A DNA stretch of 28,021 nucleotides from the NCBI GenBank assembly GCA_022539475.1, contig VCMS01000336.1, forward strand, positions 1-28,021. Direction: 5' to 3'. The notes beneath the pieces were generated by a model. It had not been told where the DNA came from, did not search any database, and saw only the letters and a list, made by a program, of their open reading frames with translations. Positions 1 through 9,419 of the stretch are shown in pieces (the stretch's first letter is position 1; every line of letters begins with the position of its first letter). The position numbers and the translations under genes are program-made. The stretch comes from Gracilaria domingensis (Eukaryota; Rhodophyta; Florideophyceae; Gracilariales; Gracilariaceae).

Positions 1-2
1 TC

Positions 3-518
3 CTTGACCACACTGTTGACGGACTACTGTTCCTGGCAAGGGATTTGAATAGGAGGCATGGTATTGTGAATGATGATGACAAGGGGTTCGTGGAGACCAG
101 AAGTGATAGTGGCCTTCCCAATTTCGTGTACAACAAACTGTGGCAGTGGAAAGAAGAAGTGGATTCTGCTATTGGGGACCTGTTGCAGAAGATGGATGCG
201 TTTGTTATCTATCCCGGCGATAAAAGTTGCGAAATTGTGGACAAGCGATACACAAAAGGAAGCGGAGGAGAAAATCTTGTGGATAATGAACCGAGATTTA
301 TTGATACGGATGACGTCGTGACGTTCGGAAGTGCTTTGAGCGACGGGCCTTTGCATGAGGTAGGCGTGTACGGCGTTCACGTCAAAGAAGATTGTATCCC
401 GCGTGGAGTACACAACCTGTTCGAAAGCGTGGAGGATGTACATTCGACAATTATGTTGGTGGCTCTGTTGTACGGCTACGAGGAAAAGCAGCACGATAAA
501 AACCACCATGAATCATAG
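3..518 (+). pseudogene. HAD-superfamily phosphatase-like gene, 3' part (window-truncated)
   Basis: The frame is open from base 3 and runs off the window start, so only the C-terminal 171 residues are visible. It aligns through the segment DSGLPNF and the C-terminal HAD core with the intact paralogue at 571-1443. The motif IV region reads FGSALSDGP where the paralogue has FGNASNDGP: the last acidic residue is kept, but the Asn before it is Ser. The N-terminal half with the nucleophile motif lies outside the window, so I cannot say whether this copy is functional. The homologous copy at 25707-26722 is clearly broken. It converges on the next gene with a gap of about 50 bp. Labelled pseudogene with reservation because the homologue is one and motif IV is eroded. 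Confidence 0.55.
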
Positions 519-570
519 AAGGGTATTGAGATATATACGACACTTTTATTACTGAGATCTCATATCATAG

Positions 571-1443
571 CTAAGTATTACAGGCATCGTAGCACTGGAA
601 ACAAATTCCAAGAGCATTTCTAAACCATTGACACTTGCATTTTCTGTACCCGTACAGTTCTGCCACCCTTCTGATGGTCTCATGCACGTCCTCCACCCCA
701 TCAACAAGATATGTTACCGCTGGTGGAGGGTCGTCTCCCTTCACATGAACTGCGAGGGTTGCCATTTCATATAGAGGACCATCATTGGAAGCATTCCCGA
801 AAGCAACGATTAAATGTGTGTCGAACTGGGGGTCGTTTTCAACCAAGGCTAGCGCCCCACTATTTTTCGTGAAACGAATGTCCCCTATGTCACAGTTTTC
901 ATCTTGAGGGTACGCAACCAGGTTCGGAAAGGATGTCAACACTTTTGAAATACCGGAGTTAACTTCTGTTTTCCACTTCGACAGTCCATTGTACGTGAAG
1001 TTAGGGAGTCCACTGTCTTTTCTAGTGCTCACCACTGCTTGTTGACGCTCTTCGTGAAGTCCGTGCGATTCATTTAAGGAGAGTGCAAGTCTCTCAAGTT
1101 CGGCTGCACATCTTTCGTAACCTTCCCTGTCAAGGTCCTGATCAATTTCGGTACCATTGGATAATCTCACCCGTGCGCCTTGGTTTCCAGAGATGCCAAA
1201 AGTGTAGCCACCCAGGTGCTCCATGAAACTCTCGGCATCCTCTATATCTCGCCCAGTAGCAATTCCGAAACCAACGCGTGCGTTGATGTACTTCATGCAT
1301 TTGACTGTTTCGGCAGGAATGTTCTCCCCAGCTCTTTTCAGAGTACCGTCAACATCACTAATCACGGCGTAGCCATTTTCGAATATTTCGTTAGCCAGCT
1401 GCTGAGGAGTTACTTCTTGGGCTCTAACTTCTGAGTTATACAT
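571..1443 (-). CDS. HAD superfamily (Cof/sugar-phosphatase-like) hydrolase
   Basis: This gene encodes 290 residues from the ATG at 1443; the frame is open further upstream but has no earlier ATG. Motif I is SDVDGTL, with Asp30 as expected nucleophile and Asp32 as acid/base. Motif II is GIATGRD with Thr63. A FTKNSG segment could supply the motif III Lys, and FGNASNDGP supplies motif IV acids. A roughly 100-residue cap lies between motifs II and III, as in the IIB group (sucrose- and trehalose-phosphate phosphatases, Cof proteins). A sugar-phosphate substrate is therefore likely but not shown. No signal peptide or membrane segment is seen, suggesting a cytosolic enzyme. The right-hand homologue at 26744-27595 has two in-frame stops, so this is the intact member of the pair. 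Confidence 0.75.
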   Translation of the reverse strand: MYNSEVRAQEVTPQQLANEIFENGYAVISDVDGTLKRAGENIPAETVKCMKYINARVGFGIATGRDIEDAESFMEHLGGYTFGISGNQGARVRLSNGTEIDQDLDREGYERCAAELERLALSLNESHGLHEERQQAVVSTRKDSGLPNFTYNGLSKWKTEVNSGISKVLTSFPNLVAYPQDENCDIGDIRFTKNSGALALVENDPQFDTHLIVAFGNASNDGPLYEMATLAVHVKGDDPPPAVTYLVDGVEDVHETIRRVAELYGYRKCKCQWFRNALGICFQCYDACNT

Positions 1444-2070
1444 GTTTTGAAAGCTTTCGAAAGGGTTCGTTTTGCAAATGGGTATGGGTATACGAATGAG
1501 AAGGATGTGATTGATGTTCACAAGGTGTTTCGTAGTATACAAAGAGTCTAAGAACGACCATATACGGGTATTGTAGTACTGTTTTAAAACGTTACTAGGA
1601 GGAGAAGTTTTTGCGTCGATTTGAAGTAAAGAAAGGATGATTTAGTCATAAATTATATGTACGGGTTGAAGTGGGTAAAGAAAACTGTAAATATCTTTAA
1701 CATGAGCTTAGAAATCAAGAAGAGTAAAACAACCTCCATTATGGGTTGAAACCCATAAAAGGTTTACCTTACTTTATACGGGTGCCCCAAGTATTGCAAA
1801 GGCTTAGTTCTTCAGAAATATCACAATTTTTGTACTTGTTTCGTTACTAGTATCGTGCACTTTAATGATATGGAATGACCATTTTCTATCTAGCAAAGTC
1901 TTAGCGAAGTATTAGTGATAAGGGATGTAGGATTTAAAGGGGCATATTTGAACCACAGAAGGACGAACAATATAAGTAATGTAATAGGAACAGGTCATTT
2001 CGATAAAGTAACTTTTATGTTTAACTATCTCTAAAAGGTTTACAACACCGAAAAGTCATGTGTTCTAACC
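1444..2070. other. Intergenic, AT-rich, no gene seen
   Basis: This 627-bp interval lies upstream of both flanking minus-strand genes' ends. Bases up to about 1873 belong to the duplicated segment and are conserved at 27596-28021. No open frame of note, tRNA or splice pattern is seen. Confidence 0.6.
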
Positions 2071-2973
2071 TCAAAGCTGGGGGAATGGGGAGGGGGATAA
2101 CTTTTCCTTAACAACGTTGACGTAGTTTGTATGAAAAGGAGCGGGGTCACCGCCTACAATGTTTCTTTCTTGGCGGGAAAAGTCGTAGAAGTACGCGTTC
2201 CTAAACTGAAAGTCGGAGAAAGAAGTAGGGAAGCCAATGAGAGTTTTCCCATATGCAAGAAGTCGCCCAACGGTCTCTTCCAGGTTGAAAGTAGTACCTG
2301 TCTTAAGCGAAACTATCTTCAACAGCTCTTTCATTATTGTGAGCACAACCGTACTGCACTCCGTAGCGACTACGTCCATAGGAATGAGACCTCTTGAGGC
2401 CCCGACGATGTTGAACGCTGATAGCCACACGAGCTTCTCATAATAGCTTACGAGAAATGTGTCTTCGTCGACAACCCCGCAAGTGAGACCCATAGACCTA
2501 AACCTGTCTGCAACGTTGGAGGCCCACTTTCCTGTTGCGACAGTGAGACCATCCGGACTTTGAGGAGTGACACCATCCTGCGGAGCTGCGTTTCTTGAGG
2601 GGACACCAACGTATAGGACAACTTTTGAACATTTGTCCACACCGAGCTTCGAAAGCAATGGTATGATGTCTCCATTCTGGAAGAAAACGAGATTCTCTCT
2701 GAGCGAATAAGGGCAAGCCTGAATTACGGTCTCCAGGGTGTTCGTTCTTCCACAAACTAGTATCGGTACATCAGAAAGATGAGAGGTAGCAGCCATGCTG
2801 CAGAATTCGTGTGCGGAAATGACCGTATCTTCTTCGTTAGCCAGCATGGTACCTATACGCCCCCTTCCAACAATAACGGCCCGAGTCCTTCGGGCGGGAG
2901 ATGAGGCCTGAGGGACGTCAGAGTATCTGGGACTCGGAGGCGGAGTCGGAGGCATGTCGGACTGGGAGTTCAT
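2071..2973 (-). CDS. Ketopantoate reductase (PanE/ApbA)-like dehydrogenase
   Basis: This gene encodes 300 residues from the ATG at 2973; the frame is open further upstream but has no ATG there. A Pro/Ser-rich leader (residues 1-30) precedes a Rossmann strand with GRGRIG at 36-41, the GxGxxG dinucleotide-binding loop. The C-terminal helical half has KLVWLSAFN, resembling the KLxxNxxxN helix of 2-dehydropantoate 2-reductases, where Lys is catalytic. The first Asn of that motif is replaced by Leu. The family reduces ketopantoate to pantoate with NADPH in pantothenate synthesis, but many eukaryotic homologues are uncharacterised paralogues, and this one may have another substrate. No introns or breaks are seen. 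It is flanked by an HAD gene downstream and a gene relic upstream. Confidence 0.6.
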   Translation of the reverse strand: MNSQSDMPPTPPPSPRYSDVPQASSPARRTRAVIVGRGRIGTMLANEEDTVISAHEFCSMAATSHLSDVPILVCGRTNTLETVIQACPYSLRENLVFFQNGDIIPLLSKLGVDKCSKVVLYVGVPSRNAAPQDGVTPQSPDGLTVATGKWASNVADRFRSMGLTCGVVDEDTFLVSYYEKLVWLSAFNIVGASRGLIPMDVVATECSTVVLTIMKELLKIVSLKTGTTFNLEETVGRLLAYGKTLIGFPTSFSDFQFRNAYFYDFSRQERNIVGGDPAPFHTNYVNVVKEKLSPSPFPQL

Positions 2974-3370
2974 TGCAAGTGTTCGATTGTTTTTGTGTGA
3001 CGATAAAAAGGGAAGATGGGGCGGAGAACTGCTGGGGTAAAGAGTGATACGTAAGTACAAACGGTTGGGAAGCGCAGAACGGGAACATGGTTCACTTTGT
3101 GAAAGTGAGCGAAATGTATGATATGTGATTGTACTGAATGAATGATAGGCCTTGTATGAGACGACAAGCCACAAAGTGTGATGATGTTTTATGAAAGGTA
3201 GGTGGAAGAGTAGAAAGTGTGCAATGAATGAAACTGATTTCGAACCTGAGTTGTAAAGTAGTTGTAAAGTACGAGTTACGGGGAGCTTGAATACAGGATG
3301 AAAGGAGCCATTTTGGCTTCATAAATGACGTGAACGGGTTCTATAGCTTCACTTGGATTGCCATAATTAA

Positions 3371-3691
3371 AAGGATGGAGTTGGATTGCGCCCGAATACG
3401 TCTATAAAGGTCGTAGAAGCACTTATGAACGAAGGAGTTGTAGACATGTTATTGTTGATGACGGTGGAGCCAGGGTTTGGAGGACAGGCGTTTATGGAGG
3501 GTGTTCTTGATAAGGTGCGACATGCAAGGGAGTTGTACCCAAGAATAGGGATACAGGTGGATGGGGGTATTGGACTGAGTACTGTGAAAGGAGTAGTGAA
3601 GGCCGGTGCAAACATTTCAGTTGCAGGATCTGCCATCTTTGGCTCGAGTAACCCAGCTCATGTCATAGCTGGTTTTCGAAAGGTTGGTTAG
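3371..3691 (+). pseudogene. Ribulose-phosphate 3-epimerase fragment (C-terminal third)
   Basis: About 106 residues match the C-terminal half of the TIM barrel of pentose-5-phosphate 3-epimerase. The family signature MTVEPGFGGQ is present, followed by the phosphate- and metal-site strand IQVDGGI and the final phosphate-binding turn AGSAIFG. A stop lies directly upstream of residue KDGVGLRP, and no N-terminal half can be found between 2974 and 3370 in any frame. A full enzyme is about 220-230 residues, so this is a gene fragment, probably left by a duplication or rearrangement. The remaining part is unmutated at the motifs, which suggests a young event. A far-upstream exon is possible but not seen. 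Confidence 0.75.
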
Positions 3692-3769
3692 AGATAGTAG
3701 CATAAATTTATTGTTTATTACATTGTTACCTTTACGTGTTATCACGACTATATTCTCCGTCTCCATTGG

Positions 3770-4110
3770 AGATGTATTTCTCTTGTATGACAACCGGGAA
3801 AGGATGTGAGAGAACATAAATATATCCCCAGTGGACGCTGAGAGGGAGGATGAACTACTCTACGTGCTATCATTGTTACCCATCCGGTGTCGAGTGGTGA
3901 CATATTCTTTTTTTGTCACAACCCACAAAGGATGTGACGGAAGAAGAACATGCCCCCAGTCGAGACAGAGGGTGAGCAACTCTAAGTACAATCACTAGTC
4001 CCTAGCTTGCCTCCACTGGCAATATCTTCCTGTTTTGCTATAACCATCGAGTGGGGTTATGGTGGAAGAGAAAAATATCGCCGGTCGAGGCGAGGTGGGT
4101 GGGGACTATG
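3770..4110 (+). repeat. Degenerate tandem repeat, about 125-128 bp period, three units
   Basis: Three diverged units each contain a GTATGACAACC-like or GCTATAACC-like word, then AAAGGATGTGA or a relative, then an A-rich stretch, then CCCCAGT..GA.GC.GAG. Anchors fall at 3799, 3927 and about 4052. No coding potential is seen across the units. Confidence 0.6.
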
Positions 4111-4324
4111 TGAAGAGGGGACAGAGAGATGGCGCTTAAATAGTGGAAGGTGCGGAGGTGTACAGTGGATGTTTTGGCGGGAAATGGGATGAGGGAAACA
4201 GGGACAATCATGGTGCTGGATATAGCCCGTGTGGTTGGACAGTGGGGGTGGACAGCACAGTTTAGCTCGATTGCACTGTATCGCAGCGGAAACTTCGATC
4301 CAACTACTACTTCTTCTTCTGAAT

Positions 4325-5254
4325 ATGTCGAACGGATACGTGAAGGATGAGGAGCTGTGGGTGCTGTTGGAGGGGAAGGAGGTACCGCAGACGCCGTCAC
4401 CAAAGCGGGAAGAGGACGTGATTACGGCGGCTGGTCGGATGTCGCAGAAGAAGGAAGTGGCTGAGGAAGGAAAGAAGTGTGAGGCGAGGAGAGGGGATGG
4501 TGATGAGGTGGAGAAGGGGGTAGAATTGGAGGTGGAGGGGGTCGCAATGGAGAGAAGGGGTGCGGTGCATCTGAGTCAGTTAGAGGTTGGAGACCAGATA
4601 GAGAGTGGGGGCGGAGAGGGTGACAGGGAGATGCGGTTTGTGGGGGAGATGAAGGCGAGGGTGGGGATGTTGGGGTTGGTGATGAAGGAGCAACTGGACG
4701 ATGGAATTGTGGAGATTGTAACGGAAATGGGCGGTGTGGTGCTGAGTGGGGGTGGTAGTGGTGTTTCGGTTGAGGCGATTTCGAGCTTGCGGAATTCGTT
4801 GTCGGTATTGGGAGTGGAGATGAGAAATCATGTGTATGGGATAGTGGAGTGTGCGGGAAGGGAGGTTGGAGAGTTGCGGGAGGAGAATAGGGTTCTGAAC
4901 GAGAGGTTGGACGTGCTGGAGAAGGAGGTGAAGGAGCTGTGCAAGAGGCAAAGATTGGTGGAAGAGGAGAGGGTGAAAGGAGGTGTGGAGGGAAAGACGG
5001 AGAAGGGAAGTGTGGGAAGGGTGGCGGTGCAGAAGGGGTCTCCTGTGACACCGAAGACAAAGGGTGGTGGGGTTGGGGATGGGAAGAGCCGTCTGAAGAA
5101 GAGGCGTAAGGAGATGAAGAAGGTGGTGGAGGAGGTGCCGCGGGAGGGAGTGGGAGCTCCGGTGGTGACTGGGTTTAGGAGTGCGGCGGAGGTAGCGCGG
5201 ACTGCGAAGGGGATTCTGAGGGGACAGGAGGAGAGAAGGATGGGAGGGATTTGA
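4325..5254 (+). CDS. Charged coiled-coil protein of unknown function
   Basis: This gene encodes 309 residues from the ATG at 4325. I do not recognise the family. The protein is rich in Glu, Gly, Lys and Val and poor in aromatics. A heptad-like segment from about residue 180 to 215 (around EENRVLNERLDVLEKEV) predicts a parallel coiled coil. A basic tract, RLKKRRKEMKK, near residue 260 could be a nuclear signal. The coding strand is extremely purine- and G-rich, which creates long mirror ORFs on the other strand. Those mirror ORFs are Pro/Ser/His-rich nonsense and I reject them. The window offers no partner gene. Moderate confidence that it is a real gene, low confidence in any role. Confidence 0.55.
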   Translation: MSNGYVKDEELWVLLEGKEVPQTPSPKREEDVITAAGRMSQKKEVAEEGKKCEARRGDGDEVEKGVELEVEGVAMERRGAVHLSQLEVGDQIESGGGEGDREMRFVGEMKARVGMLGLVMKEQLDDGIVEIVTEMGGVVLSGGGSGVSVEAISSLRNSLSVLGVEMRNHVYGIVECAGREVGELREENRVLNERLDVLEKEVKELCKRQRLVEEERVKGGVEGKTEKGSVGRVAVQKGSPVTPKTKGGGVGDGKSRLKKRRKEMKKVVEEVPREGVGAPVVTGFRSAAEVARTAKGILRGQEERRMGGI

Positions 5255-5878
5255 AGCCGTTTTGGGGCGAGGCGGGTATACGAGAAGGGGGAGAGTTGTG
5301 CACCTGACTTCTACAAAATGAACGCGTGATGGGCGAGAAATGGGTAAATAGCGGGGGTGGTGTGGACTGGGAAGAAGTGATGGGATGATTGAGGTGGGAT
5401 GAGTTGCGATTGGCATTGCAACATGGGAGAAAATGGAAACGCAAACTAGCACGAGTGCAGTTTTGAGAGAGGGTCGCGGAAAAGAGTGAATGGGGTGGTG
5501 CGGCGAAGTAGAACCTCTACAAAAACTAGGGGACCCAAGCACTAAACTGCGCGAAATGGAATTTAATATTCCAAAATTTCTTAATTTTTTGAGTGCCAGC
5601 CTCTGCTACCCCCTCGCGCGCCCCAAATAGCCCCAAAACTAGCTTAGTTTCCAAAGCGAACAGACTATATTCCACTTTGCAGAACACAGACGAATGCACC
5701 ATCTCCGTCGAGGGCGTTACCGCCGAAACCCCATAGAAGTGGGCATCCCTGAAAGGGCATTGCTCTACACAGTTGCATGAACTCACACGTGTGCGAAAGC
5801 AACACCACAAAGACATGTTCGCCAAGTGATTTTGACGTAGAAAAATTGACCCTTACAGTAGTGAATGTAGTGCCGCGC
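5255..5878. other. Intergenic, no gene seen
   Basis: The first part continues the G-rich skew of the upstream gene. The rest is of mixed composition. Short minus-strand open frames are present but show no family motif or coding bias that I can support. Confidence 0.5.
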
Positions 5879-6197
5879 ACTAGCAAACGTACAAGAAGCC
5901 ATTAACTTTTGTGACCCAACACAAAAATAATGACTACACAAATTTCTCTTACATATACTTGCATCAGAAAGAAACACATAGCAAACAACAAAGCAATTGG
6001 TTTATTATGGCTTAAAACAAGTCATCATAAAACAAACTAGTAAACGTACAAGGAGCCATTAACTTTTGTCACGCACCACAACAGTAAAGTGACTACACAA
6101 TTCTCCCTTGCATATATATTCGCATCAGAAAAAAACACATAACAAACAACAAAACAATTGCTTTACTATGGCTTATAACAAGTCATCATAAAACAAA
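5879..6197 (+). repeat. Tandem duplication, two units of about 160 bp
   Basis: Unit 1 is 5879-6035 and unit 2 is 6036-6197. Both begin ACTAG.AAACGTACAAG and end near AGTCATCATAAAACAAA. The 24 bp before unit 1 (AGTGAATGTAGTGCC..) recur in altered form near 6286-6310, hinting at a third, truncated unit. It lies just downstream of the minus-strand gene at 6307-6820 and is AT-rich and non-coding. Confidence 0.75.
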
Positions 6198-6306
6198 ATA
6201 TCCCACTTTGTGATCAGAATACTAGCCACACAATACAAGACAAATGAGTATCTTCTAAAACCAATAACCATATTCGATCAACGATAGTAGAAGTAATGCC
6301 ACACAC

Positions 6307-6820
6307 TTAGTGCTCATGCACTCCATTGGCGACAGGATGATTCTCGAACACTCCAGGAAAATTCGGAAAGAGAACCATATCGGAGCGACGCTCAAACTGC
6401 AGAGAAATGTCGGTGTCCTCCGGAAACTCTTCTATGTGCACGACAGCGGCTTCTATCTCATCCACGAATGTGTCTTCACCATCGGGCCAAATGACCAAAA
6501 TGAGCCAGGAGCCAACCGTAGAGATACAACTGAAACTCATCGTGCACATCTGCCATCACTCCATCTTCGAAGGCAATGAACAGCTTCCTGAGCACCAGTG
6601 CAAGCTCCTCGGTTAGGAACGGTCTTCGAAGCTGCATCAAAGCGAAGACGATGTGAAACGACGCCCATACCAGACGATACTTCTCGTAGAGGTCGTCGGT
6701 GATATCCGCAAACCACAACAACATCCTCTGGCCTCCCAGTTCAATACGACCGTAGAACTGGTGCGCTATATCGTGCGCAAGGGTGTTGCGGCGGCCATCG
6801 GAGTTGTTGTTGTTCTCCAT
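6307..6820 (-). pseudogene. Unknown protein gene, one apparent frameshift
   Basis: An ATG at 6820 opens a 114-codon frame that ends in TGA at 6476-6478. The coding-like pattern then continues in another frame through an acidic stretch (FVDEIEAAVVHIEEF) to a stop at 6307. Read across one shift near 6480-6490, the product is about 170 residues, with alternating hydrophobic and acidic helices and a low-complexity MENNNN start. I do not recognise it. The shift could be a real mutation, a sequencing error or a short intron; no convincing GT/AG pair is seen at the join. It ends against the tandem repeat at 5879-6197. Confidence 0.45.
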
Positions 6821-7476
6821 ACCGAATGAACACGAAGACAGGAGGGAGAAGTGGCGGAAAGGAGGCGGTTGTGGAGAAGGCGGGGGGGAGCGGGGAGGTA
6901 CGGAAAAAAAAGAGAGTTGAAAGGGAAGATAGGGGAACAGAAAAGCAGAGATGCGGCAGAACGTCGACTGGGTGTGGGCGACGAAATGACTGATTACTTG
7001 CTGGTTGGAGGAGTTGATGAGGTCGGGGCATCGACCCAGTGATTCATGGCCTCGGCGATCTTCTTATAGGGCACGAGATCGTCTGTGTTTCCGGGATGCT
7101 AGTTTACAGTCCAAAAATCGCAGAAAAAAATGCTAGTATTTCATATGTTAAATTGCGATTAGTGGAAGTTTGAAGTGGAAGAAAAACTAGAGTAAACTCC
7201 AGATTCTGCAGTATGGTTTGAATGGAATACTAGGCTTGACTTTCAAACTACGAGCTATTTCTAAGAAATATGAAAGTTGCTAGAATCTTAGAACTAACTT
7301 CCATTTCTGCTAGTTCACTAGTACTACCGGTCCATCGGTCCAAAAGAGCCATCGGTCCGAAAGCACGCTGGAAGTTCCATCCTAGCAGAAATGAATGTTA
7401 TTGATGCAGTATTGCAGGTTCATGCAAGGTATAGCACCACATGAAAACAGGTCCAAACCGGTCATCGTACACATCT
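6821..7476. other. Intergenic, no gene seen
   Basis: This holds a G-rich purine tract near 6840-6960, then AT-rich sequence. Around 7330-7365 the word CCATCGGTCC followed by AAAG or GAAAG occurs twice in tandem. No gene is supported. Confidence 0.5.
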
Positions 7477-7810
7477 CTACCCTACTTCCCACCCCCGAAA
7501 ATCCATTCTGACATCACCAAAGAAGCCCTGTATCATTTGGAAGACAATTACGCATCGAAACTCACCGAATAGATACCCTGAAAATGCTCTCGTTGCCCTC
7601 AATGTAGACATCCCCTTGGTTAGTTTTCTGTTGCCTAGTCTCTTCGTCCATCCCAACATGGAAATAAACACGCTTACCTCAACATTCTTCGCCATCTTCA
7701 TCTCCCCAACTCCCTCGAAAACATTTCAACTGCACAATTTCCAGCACCGCCACCGATCCATTGCCATCCAACGCACCTGCACATGCACAAACACAAGCTA
7801 GTCAAATACT

Positions 7811-7998
7811 CCGTTAGATACTTTTCCATCTTCGAAACTTTCCCAAATGCACACTTATCTACTTACCATGTGTCCCTACCTCACCAATAGCCTCGAAAAC
7901 ACGAATCAAACTGTCCCGAAAATCCTGCACATACACATAAAACAGTAACCAGTTAGCATTCTTATCAGAACTCGAACAAAAAACATCTCGTACTTACT
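7811..7998 (+). repeat. Direct repeat (exon plus introns), copy 1
   Basis: This matches 8363-8552 in the same orientation with many substitutions and few indels. The copies share a 58/59-bp exon-like core, both splice sites and the branch-point word on the minus strand. The exon-like core is better conserved than the flanks. Confidence 0.75.
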
Positions 7999-8025
7999 CC
8001 GACGCGTACCTTGCCATCCACACCG

Positions 8026-8133
8026 AACTCTGACGAACAAGAATTTGGAGTAATGGCAAAGAATGATTACCTGGAAGGCCTCGGTTGAGGTAATCATTCT
8101 TTCCATGACCCCAAACTCTTGTTCGTCAGAGTT
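8026..8133. repeat. Long inverted repeat (foldback), 46-47 bp arms, 15-bp loop
   Basis: Arms are 8026-8072 and 8088-8133, with a handful of mismatches. The loop is GGAAGGCCTCGGTTG. On the minus strand the right arm reads as coding sequence and the left arm looks like a short intron, with CCAG before GTAATC and an end at GTTCGTCAG. A folded transcript would pair the putative intron with its upstream exon. Confidence 0.8.
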
Positions 8134-8362
8134 CAGGGTCATTAGCATGATTCCTCTAGAAACCCAACCACCCAGCCACATCGTAACCATTCTCCCTTAT
8201 CCACTTCACCTCAAAAAACACGTTACACATAGGAAACGAAGTAAACCACCGCCTTCCGCCCCATCCCTATTCCACTTCCAATCCAAAGATCCCGCACGCT
8301 ATAACTCCATGAACCTATCGCGCTCATTCTCGCAAACAGCCCCCGCCGCGCAATCACATATC

Positions 8363-8552
8363 CCGTTAGCTAACTCTTCGCTCTTCGAAACATTCTCAAA
8401 TGAACACTCATCTACTTACCATGTGTCCCCTACCTCACCAATACCCTCGACAACACGCATCAAACTGTCCCAAAAGCCCTACGCATACGCATACAACATT
8501 ATCCAGTTAGCATTCACATCAAAAGTCGAACAAAAAGCTTCTCAAACTTACC
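8363..8552 (+). repeat. Direct repeat (exon plus introns), copy 2
   Basis: Second copy of the unit at 7811-7998, about 550 bp away. In this copy the exon-like core has one extra G in its G run, which changes its length from 58 to 59. Confidence 0.75.
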
Positions 8553-9082
8553 CATAGGCCCCCGCCCAAGACATTTACGCTAACCTGCTTCCAAATCCTC
8601 TCCGTGCGTCTCGCAAAATCACGTAACGTTCCGCTGTTAGACTTCGCAAACACCATCGTCTGTCTCTTGCAGATGCTAGTTTTTGGCGAGGGTCGTCCAG
8701 AAATTGGCAAGGGTTGTCCAGTAAATTTTTTGAAAAATATCGAGATCAATTATTTCAAAATTTGGAGATAATTGCTTGGGTCGTCCAGAATCGCTGTGCA
8801 GTAAATACTGGTGGGTTTTCCACTCGTGCTAGTTCTTTAGTCGAGGGCTACCTGAACTGTATTTCGCGAAGTCTAGGTTCAGTTTCCATTAAGGTGCACA
8901 TTACACGGTACCTTCTGCGGAATGGTACCCTGCAACGCATGGAATACTAGTGCTAGTACAGATGATGCCCATTATGAAATCATACCGTTTTATTCGTATC
9001 TATTCTTCTATCGACCGCTTTTGCTAACCACTACTTCGCTATATTACATGTACCATTTCCCCATGATGGATCGGGTGTAGGC

Positions 9083-9239
9083 GCAATCTGCGGCAGATGC
9101 CGCAGACTGCACCTCCACCAAATTGCGGTAACGGTAGAACACATACGCACTCCGAGAGGATGAGGCGCGAAGCGCCTCATCCTCTCCGTTCCTCATGTAG
9201 GGAACCATGCCCAGATGCATGGTTCCCTACTTGAGGAAC
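9083..9239. repeat. Cluster of three hairpins
   Basis: Hairpin 1 (9083-9110) has the core TCTGCGGC and its complement around AGAT. Hairpin 2 (9154-9186) has a perfect 15-bp stem, GAGAGGATGAGGCGC, and a 3-nt loop. Hairpin 3 (9188-9239) has a 23-bp stem with one mismatch and loop CCAGAT. No open frame crosses them. The stem lengths are far above chance, and three in 160 bp suggests structured or transposon-end DNA. Confidence 0.8.
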
Positions 9240-9280
9240 CTGCACCTGCAACTCGTGAGCTACGTACGCATCAAAAGTCA

Positions 9281-9419
9281 TTTACCTGTATACGCAAGCG
9301 GAAAGTATCCATAAGTTAGTCAATGATCCGTTGGATACATTTGAAATGCGATGGAACGTACCATTGATAAAGCAAAACAGAAACGTTGCGCTAGAAAAGT
9401 CGAGGGACCTAGTAACTCC
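9281..9419 (+). repeat. 139-bp direct repeat, copy 1
   Basis: Begins TTTACCTGTATACGCAAGC and ends GGGACCTAGTAACTC. The second copy is at 9654-9792. Differences are about ten substitutions and a 1-2 bp indel. No protein motif is seen in either. Confidence 0.85.

Larger units (their letters stand above)
3..1873 (+). repeat. Left copy of a long direct duplication carrying two HAD genes
   Basis: This segment matches 26156-28021 in the same orientation, at an offset of about 26.15 kb. Coding and non-coding sequence match alike, including the AT-rich flank after base 1443. Differences are scattered substitutions and few indels. The homology runs past the left window edge and on the right reaches the window end, so neither boundary is visible. 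Confidence 0.9.
7678..8656 (-). other. Probable spliced gene with duplicated exon (minus strand)
   Basis: Splice signals on the minus strand are unusually good. A 35-codon first exon (8656-8552, ATG, ...GGGLW) ends at GTAAGT. The intron has branch point TGCTAAC and acceptor GCGTAG. Exon 2 (8478-8420) joins in frame and reads FWDSLMRVVEGIGEV. It ends ACATG before GTAAGT. A second version of exon 2 lies at 7924-7867 (FRDSLIRVFEAIGEV), again with TGCTAAC and TGTGCAG before it and GTAAGT after it. A further exon candidate is 7776-7678, before GTAAGC. The exon copies differ in length (59 and 58 bp), so they cannot both keep the frame. Either there are two tandem genes or one decayed copy. Function unknown. 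Confidence 0.4.

Noticed and set aside
4422..5542. Long minus-strand open frames rich in Pro, Ser and His
   Set aside because: They are mirrors of the G-rich plus-strand gene; their composition is what the reverse complement of that skew produces, and no motif is present.
8519..8950. Short plus-strand frame at 8714-8950 as a gene
   Set aside because: No ATG with supporting context, no motif, and overlap with the upstream flank of the better supported minus-strand exon.
9188..9239. Helitron 3' hairpin
   Set aside because: The stem is too long (23 bp), no CTRR terminus follows at the expected distance, and no Rep/helicase frame is present.
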